This document shows, one piece after another, positions 33,971 to 45,580 of a stretch of 64,000 nucleotides of DNA. Made by a program: the position numbers and the translations under genes. Source of the DNA: Persicaria tinctoria (taxonomy: Eukaryota > Streptophyta > Magnoliopsida > Caryophyllales > Polygonaceae); the NCBI GenBank assembly GCA_037127255.1, contig JBANSL010000005.1, positions 63,115,909 through 63,179,908 of the forward strand, given 5' to 3'. Under the pieces are notes generated by a model. That model made no database searches and was not told where the DNA came from. It saw only the letters and a program-made list of their open reading frames with translations. The first letter of the stretch is position 1, and each line of letters opens with the position of its first letter.

Positions 33971-35429
33971 CTCTTCAATGTCTTCAACTACCTCTCCAGG
34001 AAGTAATGGATAAGGGCGTAACAATACAACACATTGGTTCTGATCATTATATTTTGAAGGCAACTAGTCACCAAACATGTACCCCCGATCTCGAAATCCA
34101 TAAAAAGTTCCCAATTTCAAAAATAATACGCACCCATTTCGTCTACCATTCACTTTCACCTTTACCACATCCAACATTATTCCAAACCCATCTTAGCAGG
34201 ACAATTCAACAAACCACACACGAAAAGACACAATATCACCATTGTTGCTGCTCAAACAAAAATCAGTGTCAGTAAAGAAAAAATACGTGCGAGTAAAGAA
34301 CAAATATGTGCCAGTAAAGAAAAAATGTATGACAGTAAAAAATTCATGACATTAACTATTCTCCATTCCAAAATCCACCAATTAATCGAGATTTTCAGTT
34401 CGATTCACTCGTGTTCAGACCTTCAATTTCAACTTCGTCTTCCCATCCACGATGTGTTCCATGTCCATTTGAACATCACCACTTCCTCAATTCCCCCAAA
34501 TCTTCCAACTCCCACAAAGTTAGGGTTTCAAAAAAATTTCAACCCGATTTCTCCCCAACCTAGCTAACTTTCTACAATGGGACAAGGGTGGCTCGAGTTC
34601 AACCCGATTTCAGCTGATCTTGATTCATTTCACAATAATTGCATATTGAGTATTGCAATTGATTAATTTATCATATTTCAAGCAATTTTTTCCACAATTT
34701 TAACGCATATACCACAAACTTAAAACTGGGAAAAGAAAGATTCGGTGCAATTGCTACCTCTCTGAAGAATCGTTATTAGAGGATATTGCCTTCAACTGCT
34801 CCATCACCTTCTGCGAGGCAATCAAAGTCCTCTTAACCTGGCCCAATTGACGAATGGTCATCACTTCGCCGGAGTAGCGGAATGCACAATCGCGGGCACG
34901 TCATCGACACCGGAAAAATCGAGCGACTCGGGCAAGGCGAGAGCCGCGGAGGTCTGGTCCAGCAGCCGCTGGCTCTCACCTAGCGTCCTGCCCATCGGAA
35001 CGACGACGATTAAGGCAGGCGAGCGAGCCATGGCGGTGGTGGTTGGGTGGGTACGAACCAGGTGGGTTCTCGGTTCATTGGGTGCGCCGAAGGGAGAGGG
35101 TTCGAACGCCGGTGGTTGGGTGGCCAAAGGTGGCTCGTGGAGGGCGAGAAACGACCGGACAGAAGAAGAAGGCGGGGCGGTGAAGGTTCGGTTCAACAGG
35201 AAGGGTAATATGTTAAAGGAGGTATGAACACCGGTTATTTCTACAAATTTTTTAGCTTATTTGTTACTTTTGCAAATTTTGGAGGGGATGTCATTTTTCC
35301 AAGGGGCCCAGACTTTTGGTATATTGCCTATCGTTTTCTCACTAATTAAACCCCATCAAATTGGTGAAATTAGGATTTGATTATGGGAATAAATTTTGTA
35401 AAATTTTCATTAGAGTTTGTGATTTTGAG

Positions 35430-36088
35430 TAGGGGTGGGCAGAAATCCCGCAAATTCCCGTCCCGTCCCGATCCCGGTGGGATTTGGAAAAAAAAAATGT
35501 GAATCCCATCTCGATCCCGTCCCGCATATATATTATTTTTAATATATATACGGTCAGAAATTTATCATTGATAACAATAATAACAACTATTAATACTTAT
35601 ATTTATTTCTATTAATATTATTTCACTTATGACTTATCTCATTTATAGGAAATAACTTGCTGATGTTGTTACTTTTGCCCAACCCTCGTGCCATACTGCC
35701 ATCGCCCATCATCAAAATAATAATAAAAAACTATGAAGTACGACCTGCTGTTTTTTTGACATGTACGCATTTAACTATTTAGTATGAACTTTAATTATGA
35801 AACTTGGTATGAATGAATATGAGCTTTCAGCAATGTACTGTTTTTTTTTTTTGTAATGTATGTCTTTGGATTTTATGAAATATTTAGTGTGAATTTTAAG
35901 TATGAAGCTTTAGTCTTGTGTAAATGAATTTTACAAAAGGTAGATAAAGGTTGATTTTATTTAACTTTTAATAATATATTTTATTTGAGGGTCGCGCGGG
36001 ATTGAAAAAAAATATGTGAATCCCGTCCCGGGCCCGTCCCGCAAAAATCACGCGGGACGACCCCCGTCCCGTCTCGCGCCCACCCCTA
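35430..36088. mobile_element. hAT-type MITE, 659 bp
   Basis: Ends TAGGGGTGGGC and GCCCACCCCTA are perfect inverted repeats; 8-bp duplication ATTTTGAG at 35422-35429 and 36089-36096, as for hAT elements. Just inside each end are CCCGTCCCG-type repeats (35456-35525 and 35990-36075). A partial second copy starts at 63714. Confidence 0.92.
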
Positions 36089-36139
36089 ATTTTGAGAATA
36101 AATTTTGTGTTTTAATCACTAGTAGAAAATCGGGATTTT

Positions 36140-36330
36140 ACCCCATAACCTATTACCCCGGATCTGAAAATTGTGGGGTATAATAGCAAAACTTACAAGT
36201 TATCTTTATTTTTTTAATTAAAACAAATATACCCCGGATCATATAAAAAATATCCGGGGTATATTATATTGGTATATTAATTGTATCATTTTTTATATCC
36301 GGGCGTTTTTTTTGACAAATATCCGGGGTA
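36140..36330. repeat. CACTA-3 left subterminal repeats
   Basis: Several copies of ATCCGGGGTATA and its reverse complement TATACCCCGGAT in mixed orientation. Such arrays bind the TNPA-type protein in the well-studied En/Spm system (family knowledge). Confidence 0.8.
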
Positions 36331-36469
36331 AAAGGTTAGTCTTTTTTTTTTTTTAATGGAATCAGGTTCGCTTCTTTTTATTAAAAAAAAAAATCCCCAT
36401 TCTCCTTCTTTCTGTGCGCGAGGACAGAAATCGAACAGATCTGTGCGCGAGGACAGAAATCGAACAGAG

Positions 36470-36740
36470 CCCCGACGAGAGAAATCAGGCTCGGCGCCGC
36501 GACCTCCACCCTCCCTGTGGGCTCCGACCGCCGACCTCCAGCCTCCATCCTCCCTGAGCGCTCAGACTGCCGACCTCCAGCCTCCATCATCGGCTCCCTC
36601 CGTCGCCGAGCCCCAGCGCACAGAGTGCTCAGCGTGCTCCACCCTCCCTGTGGGCTCCGACCGCCGACCTCCAGCCTCCATCCTCCCTGAGCACTCAGAC
36701 CGCCGACCTCCAGCCTCCATTAACCGCCTCCTCTTCCTAG
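36470..36740 (+). promoter_or_regulatory. GC-rich leader exon of the CACTA-3 transposase gene with tandem repeats
   Basis: C-rich block with repeated GACCTCCAGCCTCCAT units, ending CCTAG|GTAAAC at 36740, a plausible donor site. An acceptor-like TTTTTTAG lies about 8 bp before the transposase ATG at 37678. This suggests a non-coding first exon and an intron of about 0.9 kb. A 133-aa Pro/Ser-rich frame across the block (36356-36757) is not thought to be a protein. Confidence 0.5.
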
Positions 36741-37677
36741 GTAAACAAGAACCCTAATTTTTCAGATTTTGCAAAACCCTAATTTATCCCTCTTCTTATT
36801 TTAATCCTATTTTGCATCTTTCAAAGCTTCAATGTAGGTTAGTTTGCTCAGATTGAGCACAAGGAATTTGAACGGGTTGGATTTGCAAGGAATTTGTGTC
36901 CTCGACCTTTCTCTGATCATGTCTGGCCGGCCAAGGGATGTTCTGTCGGATTCTTTTGTGTGATTCCTCTTTAGGCGGGTTGGATTAGCAATATATTGAG
37001 CAAGAAATCCTCCTCTAAGTTCAGGTAACTTTTTTAAAAAAAATTCTGTTTGACATTCTCTACAGTAGGTTCATTCACTTTTCATGATCCCCAATTTGTG
37101 ATGCTATTTTCAATTAGTGCAGGGCTGTGCTCCCAATCTAATTGTCATGCTAATTTTCCAATTGAAATTCGTGAAAACTATGGTTGTTATATTATGTTGG
37201 TGCATGAGTTTTGAGTTGTCTATCCGGATTGAAAGAGGGGGTTTGATGTTTGAATCATTATAGCGGCGGTGCCTTATTAAATTATGATGATGATGATTTG
37301 TCCGAATAGACTTTCCTTGTGCTTGCTAGTTAATGTCTCAGAAGCTTTCAAGGAGATTAGTTGTCCGAATGGACTTTCCTTGTGCATTCTAGTTAATTCT
37401 TATTGAATAAAAGAAAACTCATATGCCTTTTTGTCCCTCTTATATGAATGGATAAATGTGCTTGATAGTTGGATTTACTCATAAAAAACTAACAATAATC
37501 CTAGGCATATTTCATCATTGTGAATATGGACTTCTTCTTGTCTATGTTGGTTCTCTTTTGGTTGAATTGATCTTTGTTGTGGTTGTATTTGTTTTGATAT
37601 TGCAATAGAAGTACCTACTTCCACTCGATGATTGCAATATAAAACACTAAAATTATTCCTTTTTTTAGAGGAATATT

Positions 37678-40359
37678 ATGGATAAGTCATGGATGATAGC
37701 AAAACGTACATCAGGTGAATATCAGAAAGGGGTAGACGACTTCATTGCATTTGGTATAGATCATGATGTTGACTCGAATAGATTTATTTGTCCTTGCAAA
37801 ATCTGTAAATATTCTAGGCCATATGGCATTGATGTTGTAAAAGAACATCTCATTTGCGATGGCATTATTCCTGATTACAAAGTGTGGATTTGGCACGGAG
37901 AGAAAGCCAATGTTTTTGCTTCTAGATGTGACACAGCTGATCTTGAGACTGGAGACACCTTTGAAGGAGATCAGGTGGATGAAATGTTGCAAGATGTTCG
38001 ACAGTTTCTTATTGATCGCCCAGATATGTTTGATACTTTCATAACTGATGCTCAACGACCTTTATATGATGGTTGTACAAGGTTCACGAGATTGTCTGCT
38101 GTGTTGAAGTTGTACAACTTGAAAGCGGGAAATGGATGGACGGATAAGAGCTTCTCAGAGACTCTAGAGGTATTCGGAGAAATGCTTCCGAAGGACAATT
38201 GCCTTCCTCGTAGTGCATATGAGGCCAAGAAGCTCTTAAAATATGTGGGACTGGAATATCAGAAGATACATGCTTGTCCGAATGATTGTGTTTTGTACCG
38301 GAAAGAACATGAGCTGTTAGACAGTTGTCCAGTTTGTAATCATCCTCGATACAAGAGCAACGGTGATCCTTTAAAGGCGGTGTGGTATTTTCCCATTAGG
38401 CCACGTTTTCGACGTCTCTTTGGCAATTGTGAAGATGCTAAGCACTTAACATGGCATGCAAATGGAAGGGAAGCTGATGGTAAAATTCGACACCCTGCCG
38501 ATGCTTCTCAATGGAAGGAAATAAATAGATTGTATCCTGAATTCGCTGAAGAAAATGGGAACCTTCGTCTTGCACTTTCTACTGATGGGATGAGCCCTTA
38601 TGGAAATTTAAGTAGTTCTCATAGTACATGGCCTGTGGAATTGGTGATCTATAATCTTCCTCCTTGGTTGTGTATGAAGCGGAAATACATGATGCTATCT
38701 TTGCTAATTGCTGGCCCAAAGCAACCCGGAAATGATATTGATGTCTACTTGGCACCTCTTGTTGAAGATCTAAAGGACATGTGGGAAAATGGCATCGAAG
38801 TATATGATGCATACCGCAAAAAAACATTCTGCCTTTGGGCCATGTTGTTTTGCACTATCAATGATTTTCCAGCATACGGTAATCTTGCCGGATATAGTGT
38901 GAAAGGATACACAGCATGTCCTATTTGTGAGAAGAAGACATTTTCTATATATTTGCCTAAGAGTAAGAAGAATGTTTATCTTGGACATCGAAGGTTCTTA
39001 CCTCTTAGTCATCGATATCGGAGGCTTCGTAAAGCATTCAATGGGTCAACTGAAGAAGAAATGGCTCCGCTACCCTTACTTGGACAAGAGGTGCTAAATA
39101 GGGTGAGAGAAATAAATGTGAGATTTGGAAAAAAGCCAAAGGTTAATGATTTGTCAAAGAAAATCCAGAAAATCAAGAAAATAAAGAAAATCAAGAAGGG
39201 TTCACCAAATAGAGGAACGAAAAAAAGGGCGTCACGTGAAGGAAAAGGTGAAAGTGACACTTTAGTAGAAGAAGGGTGGAAGAAGAGATCAATCTTTTTT
39301 GACCTACCTTATTGGAAGGATTTATTTGTGAGACATTGTCTCGATGTGATGCACATTGAAAAGAATGTGTGTGAAAGTGTCATTGGTACATTGTTGAATG
39401 TCCCGGGAAAGACAAAAGATGGAGTGCGTGCTAGAGAGGATTATGTAGTCATGCAGCTCAGAGAAGAATTGGCACCAGAAGTCAGAGGTAAACGTACTTA
39501 CTTACCACCTGCCTGTTACATTCTCAGTAAGCAAGAAAAAGAAGTGTTTTGTAAGTTCCTCCACGATGTCAAAGTTCCAGAGGGGTTTTCTTCCAATATT
39601 AGCAGCCTTGTGTCTATGAAAGACTTGAAGCTAATAGGGGCCAAATCTCATGATTGTCATGTTCTAATGCAACAATTATTGCCATGTGCTATCCGGTCCA
39701 TATTGCCTATTCATGTTAGACGTGTCATTACTAAGCTCTGTTTCTTTTTTAAGAGACTATGTAGTAAGATCATTGATCCTGATGAGCTAGCTGGGCTCCA
39801 AACAGATATTGCCAACATTGTGTCCGAAATGGAGATGTACTTTCCATTTTCATTTTTTGATATCATGCTGCATCTAACTGTCCATCTTGTTAGAGAGGTT
39901 GAGCTATGTGGTCCTGTTTATTTCAGATGGATGTACCCATTTGAACGTTACATGAAAGTTCTAAAAGGGTATGTCATGAATCGAAATCATCCAGAAGGTT
40001 GCATTGTTCAACGTTACATTGTTGAGGAAGCGGCTGAATTTTGTGCAAGTTATCTATCAAATGTCGAAGCAATTGGTCTTCCAAAGTCTCGATATGCTCG
40101 AAGGTTGCAATGGTGCGGGACAACGGGGTATGAAGTAATTTCTATTCCCCGTGAAAAGCGGGATCAAGCACATCTTTACGTCCTTCACAATATTGAAGAA
40201 GTGCAACCGTATGTCGGGGAGCACATGACCTACCTAAGGCATTCTAATCCAAGACAAGCCAAGAATGAGAAGTGGATTACCACTGAGCATAACCGCACCT
40301 TTATGGATTGGTTTCGTGACCGAGTAGTTGAGAAGATGAGGGCAGGAGAAATAATCTAA
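37678..40359 (+). CDS. CACTA TNP2-like transposase (893 aa)
   Basis: Cuts and rejoins CACTA DNA ends; acts in the nucleus. Residues about 3-77 form the transposase-associated domain (MDKSWM start, CPCKICKY, HLICDGI). The TNP2 (Transposase_21) core runs from about 240 to 450, with LALSTDGMSPYG near 300-310 and TINDFPAYGNLAGYS near 393-405 carrying conserved Asp residues. A Lys-rich insert (IKKIKKIKKG) lies near 500. FFDLPYW and RHCLDVMHIEKNVCES follow near 540-565, with the conserved Glu of the family. DUF4218 covers about 690-800 (MYFPFSFFDIMLHLTVHL, GPVYFRWMYPFERYM). The start is the usual M[DR]xSWM of the family. The normal protein continues into DUF4216, but here a stop at 40357 cuts it off. 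Confidence 0.93.
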   Translation: MDKSWMIAKRTSGEYQKGVDDFIAFGIDHDVDSNRFICPCKICKYSRPYGIDVVKEHLICDGIIPDYKVWIWHGEKANVFASRCDTADLETGDTFEGDQVDEMLQDVRQFLIDRPDMFDTFITDAQRPLYDGCTRFTRLSAVLKLYNLKAGNGWTDKSFSETLEVFGEMLPKDNCLPRSAYEAKKLLKYVGLEYQKIHACPNDCVLYRKEHELLDSCPVCNHPRYKSNGDPLKAVWYFPIRPRFRRLFGNCEDAKHLTWHANGREADGKIRHPADASQWKEINRLYPEFAEENGNLRLALSTDGMSPYGNLSSSHSTWPVELVIYNLPPWLCMKRKYMMLSLLIAGPKQPGNDIDVYLAPLVEDLKDMWENGIEVYDAYRKKTFCLWAMLFCTINDFPAYGNLAGYSVKGYTACPICEKKTFSIYLPKSKKNVYLGHRRFLPLSHRYRRLRKAFNGSTEEEMAPLPLLGQEVLNRVREINVRFGKKPKVNDLSKKIQKIKKIKKIKKGSPNRGTKKRASREGKGESDTLVEEGWKKRSIFFDLPYWKDLFVRHCLDVMHIEKNVCESVIGTLLNVPGKTKDGVRAREDYVVMQLREELAPEVRGKRTYLPPACYILSKQEKEVFCKFLHDVKVPEGFSSNISSLVSMKDLKLIGAKSHDCHVLMQQLLPCAIRSILPIHVRRVITKLCFFFKRLCSKIIDPDELAGLQTDIANIVSEMEMYFPFSFFDIMLHLTVHLVREVELCGPVYFRWMYPFERYMKVLKGYVMNRNHPEGCIVQRYIVEEAAEFCASYLSNVEAIGLPKSRYARRLQWCGTTGYEVISIPREKRDQAHLYVLHNIEEVQPYVGEHMTYLRHSNPRQAKNEKWITTEHNRTFMDWFRDRVVEKMRAGEII

Positions 40360-41025
40360 ACAAGGTTGCAAAATTGGTCAAAGAGGCCGAGGTGTCAAGT
40401 GATGAAATACAATGGGTTTGTTATTAATAATTGCACATTCTCTACAAAAGACAAAGATGATAAAAGTTGTACACAAAACAGTGGTGTGACATTGATAGCA
40501 CAAGCTCTGCATATGTCCAGTGCTAAAGACAAGAATCCTATCTATGCTAGTATGGCCTACTATGGTTTCATTGAGCATATTTGGGTGTTATTGTATTCGT
40601 CAGACTGCAAATTCCAGTTTTCTGTTGTAAATGGGTTGATAGCAATGGTGGAGTTCGAGTTGATGAGATGGGAATTGTTTCTGTTTGTCTTGAGAAATTG
40701 GGGCATAAAGATGAACCGTTCATATTGGCATCTCAAGCAAAGCAAGTGTTCTATGTCCGTGACCTTCTTGACTCCACTCGATCTATTGTAATGTCCACAC
40801 CGAATAGAAGCATCGTGAAGACTTTGAAGAATTGTGTGAAGAGAGTGTTAGAGAATCAATATCGCAACCTCCCGATGAAAATGAAGATGATGACGATGGA
40901 GATGACGAGGAGGAGATTTATGTGAGGGATGATCATGATGAAGGTCTTTGGTTCAATGAACCTATCCAAGGGCAAGCTTCATCCTCAACTCAAGTTCAGT
41001 TATCGAATAAGAGGAAATGTACTTA
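40360..41025 (+). pseudogene. frameshifted DUF4216 extension of the CACTA-3 transposase
   Basis: Downstream of the transposase stop the rest of the protein is readable in shifted frames. From about 40366: YNGFVINNCTFSTKDKDDKS and TQNSGVTLIAQALHM up to YYGFIEHIW. After a further shift (about 40585): IPVFCCKWVDSNGGVRVDEM and GHKDEPFILASQAKQVFYV. This is DUF4216, the C-terminal domain of TNP2 proteins. At least two frameshifts separate it from the 893-aa frame. The end is acidic (DENEDDDDGDDEEE). Confidence 0.85.
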
Positions 41026-41147
41026 GATGTGGTTTTCATGTGTATGTTTCTATACTTAGATGTGGTTTGTTCAAATTCATTTAATTTGATAAGAGATTAT
41101 TACAAAATTTATGTTTAATTATAATTTTTAATGTGTAATTTTTTGGT

Positions 41148-44100
41148 ATGCAGATGGCTCCTAAAAAGTGTAAAAAACCACCCGCGCTGCGTAGGGCAAG
41201 AGGAGCTGCACTAATGGTGAACATCACAAAAAGTGTGGCAAAGGGTGAACGACTACCTATACAGCTGAACAATCTGGGGCAACCTTTTGGACCTAATAGA
41301 GGCAAGTTGTCCTCATACATTGGCATGATAGTGAAGAAGTGGGTGCCAATCACTACGATGGATTGGAAGCAAGTGTCTGAAGAGGAAAAGGATGTTATAT
41401 GGGACGACGTTGCGGTTAGTTTGTTTGCATCTATATTATGCTTATCATTTGGATTAATATAGTGAAGGTACAAGACATTCTAAAATAGGTGTTTTCAACT
41501 TTGAAGGAAGCTTTTATACTTCCAACTACATTAAAGGATTGGGTATTGAAGAAAGCTAATGATTTGTGGAGACAATTCAAAAAGGACTTGGGATCAGACC
41601 ACATGTATGACAAGGAAGGTGTGCTCAACCTTAATCCCCCGGCCATATATGACTCATACATCACACAGGATCAGTGGACGCAATTTATTCAATATCGACA
41701 ATCAGATGAGTTTAAAGTAATTTAAACATATGCCTTTTATATATTATATACTACAATTTTCCATATAATGTATTTCACACTTTAATTGGTTTCTTTCACT
41801 TGCTAATAGGAGAAAAGTGAGAAGGGTCGACAACTCTCTCTCCAATGTGATCAAACTTATAGGGGCGGTCGTAAAGGGTATGTCGGAATTGAAGAAAAAT
41901 ACGTAAGTAATTTAATACATATATCTTAATATCTTGGGGATTAATAACCAATCAATTAGAATATATTGATTTATCATAGCTAAAATTTCTTAAATAGAAA
42001 GCTGAGCACAATATGGATTCAACCCCGGGACGATTGATCTTGTGGATGGAGGCAAGAAAGGAAAAATCTGGAGAGTATGTAGAGAAAGCACGACCAACAA
42101 TAGAGAAAATTGTAGGTGGATAATATTTTGGAATACTTTATATATTTTTTTTAAGGCCTAATATTTTTGATGTATTGTGTGTTCACCAGAAAGATTGCCT
42201 ACAGAAAGAAGCTTCTGGTGAGCTTGTTTTAACTGGAAAAACGGACTTGTTGGCTCATGCATTGGATAAATTAGAGCATCCAGGTCGCATTAGAGGGGTT
42301 GGTCAAGATGTAACAATGCGGAGATATTGGTCACGCAATTCCAATGAAGCATATTCGTCTAAGGAATCAATTGAGATCACAAGAAAGGAGATTGAAGATA
42401 ACCTTAGGGCTGAATTTAAGGCTGAAATGATGACCTCTTTAAAGGCCATGGAGTCCTCGTTTGGAGAAAAGATGAAGGCATTGGAAGATTTCATTAAAAA
42501 CTCCGTTCAGAAAAAGAGTGATGATGGTTCCCCAGTTGTAAACAACGCTCAAGAAGTAGGAGCTCAACCTCTTGATCCTTGTCCCCTAAGTGGCAAAGCC
42601 TCATGCTCCGTTCAGAAGAGTACCCCAGCTAACTCAACTAAAGAAGTAGGAGCTCCGCCCCCCGATCCTTGTCCCTTAAGTGGCAAAGCATCATGCCTTG
42701 TTCAAAAGAGAACCCCGGCTAATTCGACTAAAGAAGTAAGTATTGTATGGAATGTCGATCATTTTATAATTTACTTTTTATAAATATCAGAGTAACCTTA
42801 TTATGGAGTATTATATAAATATAGGGGTGTGAGTTATGTCATCTATTTTGGCCAACTCTTAGCAAGGAGGTTGCAAGGGGTCGAGTATATCATTTATCCT
42901 CGGGAGTATTACACAATCAACCATTAGAAGATGGTTATGTGAGAGTTGAAGTAGTCACACCTATCATAGGTGACACCGAGGTGCCTTGCCCTACCGATGA
43001 GGTTCGGCTAGTGAGGGAAGCTGTTGGATGTTTTATTGCTTGGCCTATTGATCTTGTGAAGACTTTTGTGGTACGTTTGTTCCTTCCTAATATTTCATTG
43101 ATTTTATGTTGTGCAGCCCCATTGTTTATATCTGACTTTGAAATTGATTGTTTGATCGAGAAGCTGAAAAGCAAAACTTTGACGAACGAATCTGGCGTTC
43201 GTCTCGATGTTACCTCTTAAGCAAGTGAATTGGTGGCATATCAACATGTGTTGGAAGAATTCAATGACAATAAGAGTTTGGAAATTGAAATATCAAGTGA
43301 AATTTTCCATTATGAACATGGGGGTCTTACTTTGGACAAGGAGCAGATTGAGATATGGCTTCATAAAGCTAAGATAAAAGAGTGTCACGTGTCTTTATAT
43401 ATGAGGTAAGTACTTAATATTCATATTGAAATCAATTATTGGTAAACTTAAAGTGCATATAAATTACTTAAATGTGTGGATTTTCAAATTTTACATGTAC
43501 TTAGAGCATTAATATGACACAAATGCCTACTTGTAGATATCTATTTCACACTTGTTCAGATGGTGATAAAGAGAAGTTCAAATTTTTATGCCCAACTCAA
43601 ATTTCACCTCTTAATGGGACCGTACACGAAAGGGCTACTTATATTTGTGATGCCATGGAGGGCAACTTAGAAAACAAGTTGTTTTTAGCACCTTATCATT
43701 TTAGGTAATAACTCTTTTAGCATTGTTTTTACTTGTTATTGTTATGTATAATATTCATCCATTCTCACACAAAACACATATGTAGGCATCATTGGGTCTT
43801 AATAGTCATTAATCCTCATTTGGATCGTGCGTATTGGATTAATCCATTACACGGAGATAAAGAACATGATGCTAATGAAATGGTTTCCTTGTAAGTATTG
43901 TTTTTGAGGAAAAAGTTATTTTCCTATAATTGAAATGGTTTGCGAGTGTTAGGTTGTATTAATCATATTTGATTTTTATATATGTGTAACAGGAGTATCA
44001 GATTCAAGTATGCCAAGTTGGGTAAGAAAAAGCCTCGAACAAGTACTTACTGGAATTTTCCAAAGGTTATTTTTTTTCTATCATTGTTTACATTGTTTCA

Positions 44101-44631
44101 CTTTTGGATAGAAAAAGCCTTTATTTTAATCATTTTTATGATATCATTAGTAACTCCAAATATACACATACTATGTATTTCAGTGTCCCTATCAATCGAA
44201 GGATGCTGATTCTGGATACTATGTTTTGAAGTTTATGCAAGATATAATATCCAAAGGGAAAAATGTTATCCCAACCAAGGTATACTTTTATTATTTTCTC
44301 ACTATTGTGTTTTTTCATAAATTCGATTACGATAAAAATAATAATTTTTTTTTGTAGTGGTTTGATAAAAAAACTACTTACAAACAAGAGGAGATTGATG
44401 ATGTTCGAAAAGAATGGCTTAACCACCTATTTACCTTTATCTTCAAGTAAGTATTCCTTGCCTTTTTAAGATTTTTTATCGTCTTACAAAATTTGATCCT
44501 AGTTAAAAATATCTCTTAGCATTATGATACTTGTTGAATTTAGAAATTAGAGATAACGAAATTATAGGTAATGCATTCCATTATGCAAATCTTGATCCAT
44601 TTTGTTTTTGAATTTTTCGTAGGCAAGGCTA
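41148..44631 (+). pseudogene. CACTA-3 second gene: En/Spm-like transposase plus ULP1-like domain, multi-exon, with in-frame stop
   Basis: Exons inferred from GT/AG sites with matching phase: 41148-41414, 41489-41716, 41810-41902, 41998-42111, 42190-42735, 42825-43405, 43537-43704, 43796-43890, 43993-44065, 44184-44279, 44358-about 44447 and 44623-44631. The first exons match the plant Ptta/En/Spm transposase region (GKLSSYIGMIVKKWVP; KDCLQKEASGELVLTGKTD; HPGRIRGVGQDVTMRRYW). Exon 5 has a 2-fold Pro/Ser-rich repeat (DPCPLSGKASC). The last exons form a ULP1-like C48 peptidase: HHWVLIVINPH has the His, but the QxxxxDCGYYV-type Cys motif reads DADSGYYVLKFM, with Ser (TCT) at the Cys position. A TAA lies in frame at 43218-43220. 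The protein is therefore truncated and, as a peptidase, probably dead. Confidence 0.75.
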
Positions 44632-44817
44632 ATTGCGATATCTTGACCTTATGTGGAGGAAGGTTTAGACGGTTCGCCTTTTGAGTTTCAAGCAACATTG
44701 CAAGTCATATCAAATCCTCTTTTGCTAGCATATTGGAAGGGTATGATTCGTGTATGTATTTGAAACATAACTAATGGATGTGAAACGTTGTTTTAGTGTT
44801 GATGTTGAACATGCCTT

Positions 44818-45003
44818 AGTTTGAAAATGTTTAAGTAGTTGGAACCTTGTTTAATGTATGTGTTGCTCAATTGTGGATTTAGTGGCTACCATACATTGAT
44901 GTGAATGGATGGAAAATGTTTAAGTAGTTGGAACCTTGTTTAATGTTTGTGTTGCTCAATTGTGGATTTAGTGGCTACCTTACATTGATGTGAATATGGA
45001 TGG
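44818..45003. repeat. tandem duplication of about 95 bp in CACTA-3
   Basis: GAAAATGTTTAAGTAGTTGG and the following roughly 75 bp occur twice in a row, ending ACATTGATGTGAAT each time. Confidence 0.85.
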
Positions 45004-45069
45004 AAATTGCAGGTTAAATAACAGGTTAAATATGGTAATATATGAATAGGTATTAAAAAAAAAATTATA

Positions 45070-45580
45070 TAAAAGAGTTATATACCCCGGATCATATTTA
45101 TCCGGTATATATACCAAGAAACAATTGACCAAATGATACTACTATACACCCCGGATTATTTCAATTTTATACCCCGGCTAAATAAAAATTACAATCCGGA
45201 TTTGATATAATATATACCCCGGATTTTAAATAAATATACCCCGGACGTTTGTTTTATAGGAGAAATCGGTTACATGTATATACCCCGGATTATGTTAGTT
45301 TTATACCCCGGGTAAAAAAATTTAAAACCCGGATTGGATATACCTAATACCCCGGATATTCGCATAATATACCACGGATATTACCCTAATATACCCCGGG
45401 CGTGTCTTTCAGAGCACTTTTTTTCCAATATTGGCTAGGTTTTATACCCCGGATTTTTAAAAAATATATCCGGGGTATAAAGTCAGACCATGTTTTAACC
45501 CCACACAAGTTCTACCCCAGAGCCCTATATTGTCAGATCCGGGGTATATTTGAAAAACGCCCGGGGTATATTACTCATTT
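45070..45580. repeat. CACTA-3 right subterminal repeats
   Basis: Dense ATACCCCGGAT units and their reverse complement ATCCGGGGTAT, roughly 18 copies, denser than on the left. Partner of the left subterminal array. Confidence 0.85.

Larger units (their letters stand above)
32681..35340. mobile_element. MULE-5 (2.66 kb) with DUF1985 fragment
   Basis: Perfect 9-bp duplication ACTAATTAA at 32672-32680 and 35341-35349. The inverted ends share ATATACCAAAA and a downstream AAATTGCAA / AAATTTGCAA. Same family as MULE-2. It carries a minus-strand DUF1985 remnant, which links it to the MULE lineages that carry ULP1-like peptidase genes (family knowledge). 34860-35200 is a GC-rich block, open on both strands, probably captured gene sequence: on the minus strand ALIVVVPMGRTLGESQRLLD and next to it MTIRQLGQVKRTLIASQKVM. 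No source was recognised. Confidence 0.85.

Noticed and set aside
36356..36757. 133-aa Pro/Ser-rich frame
   Set aside because: Falls in the repeated C-rich leader of the CACTA-3 transposase gene and ends in its likely intron.
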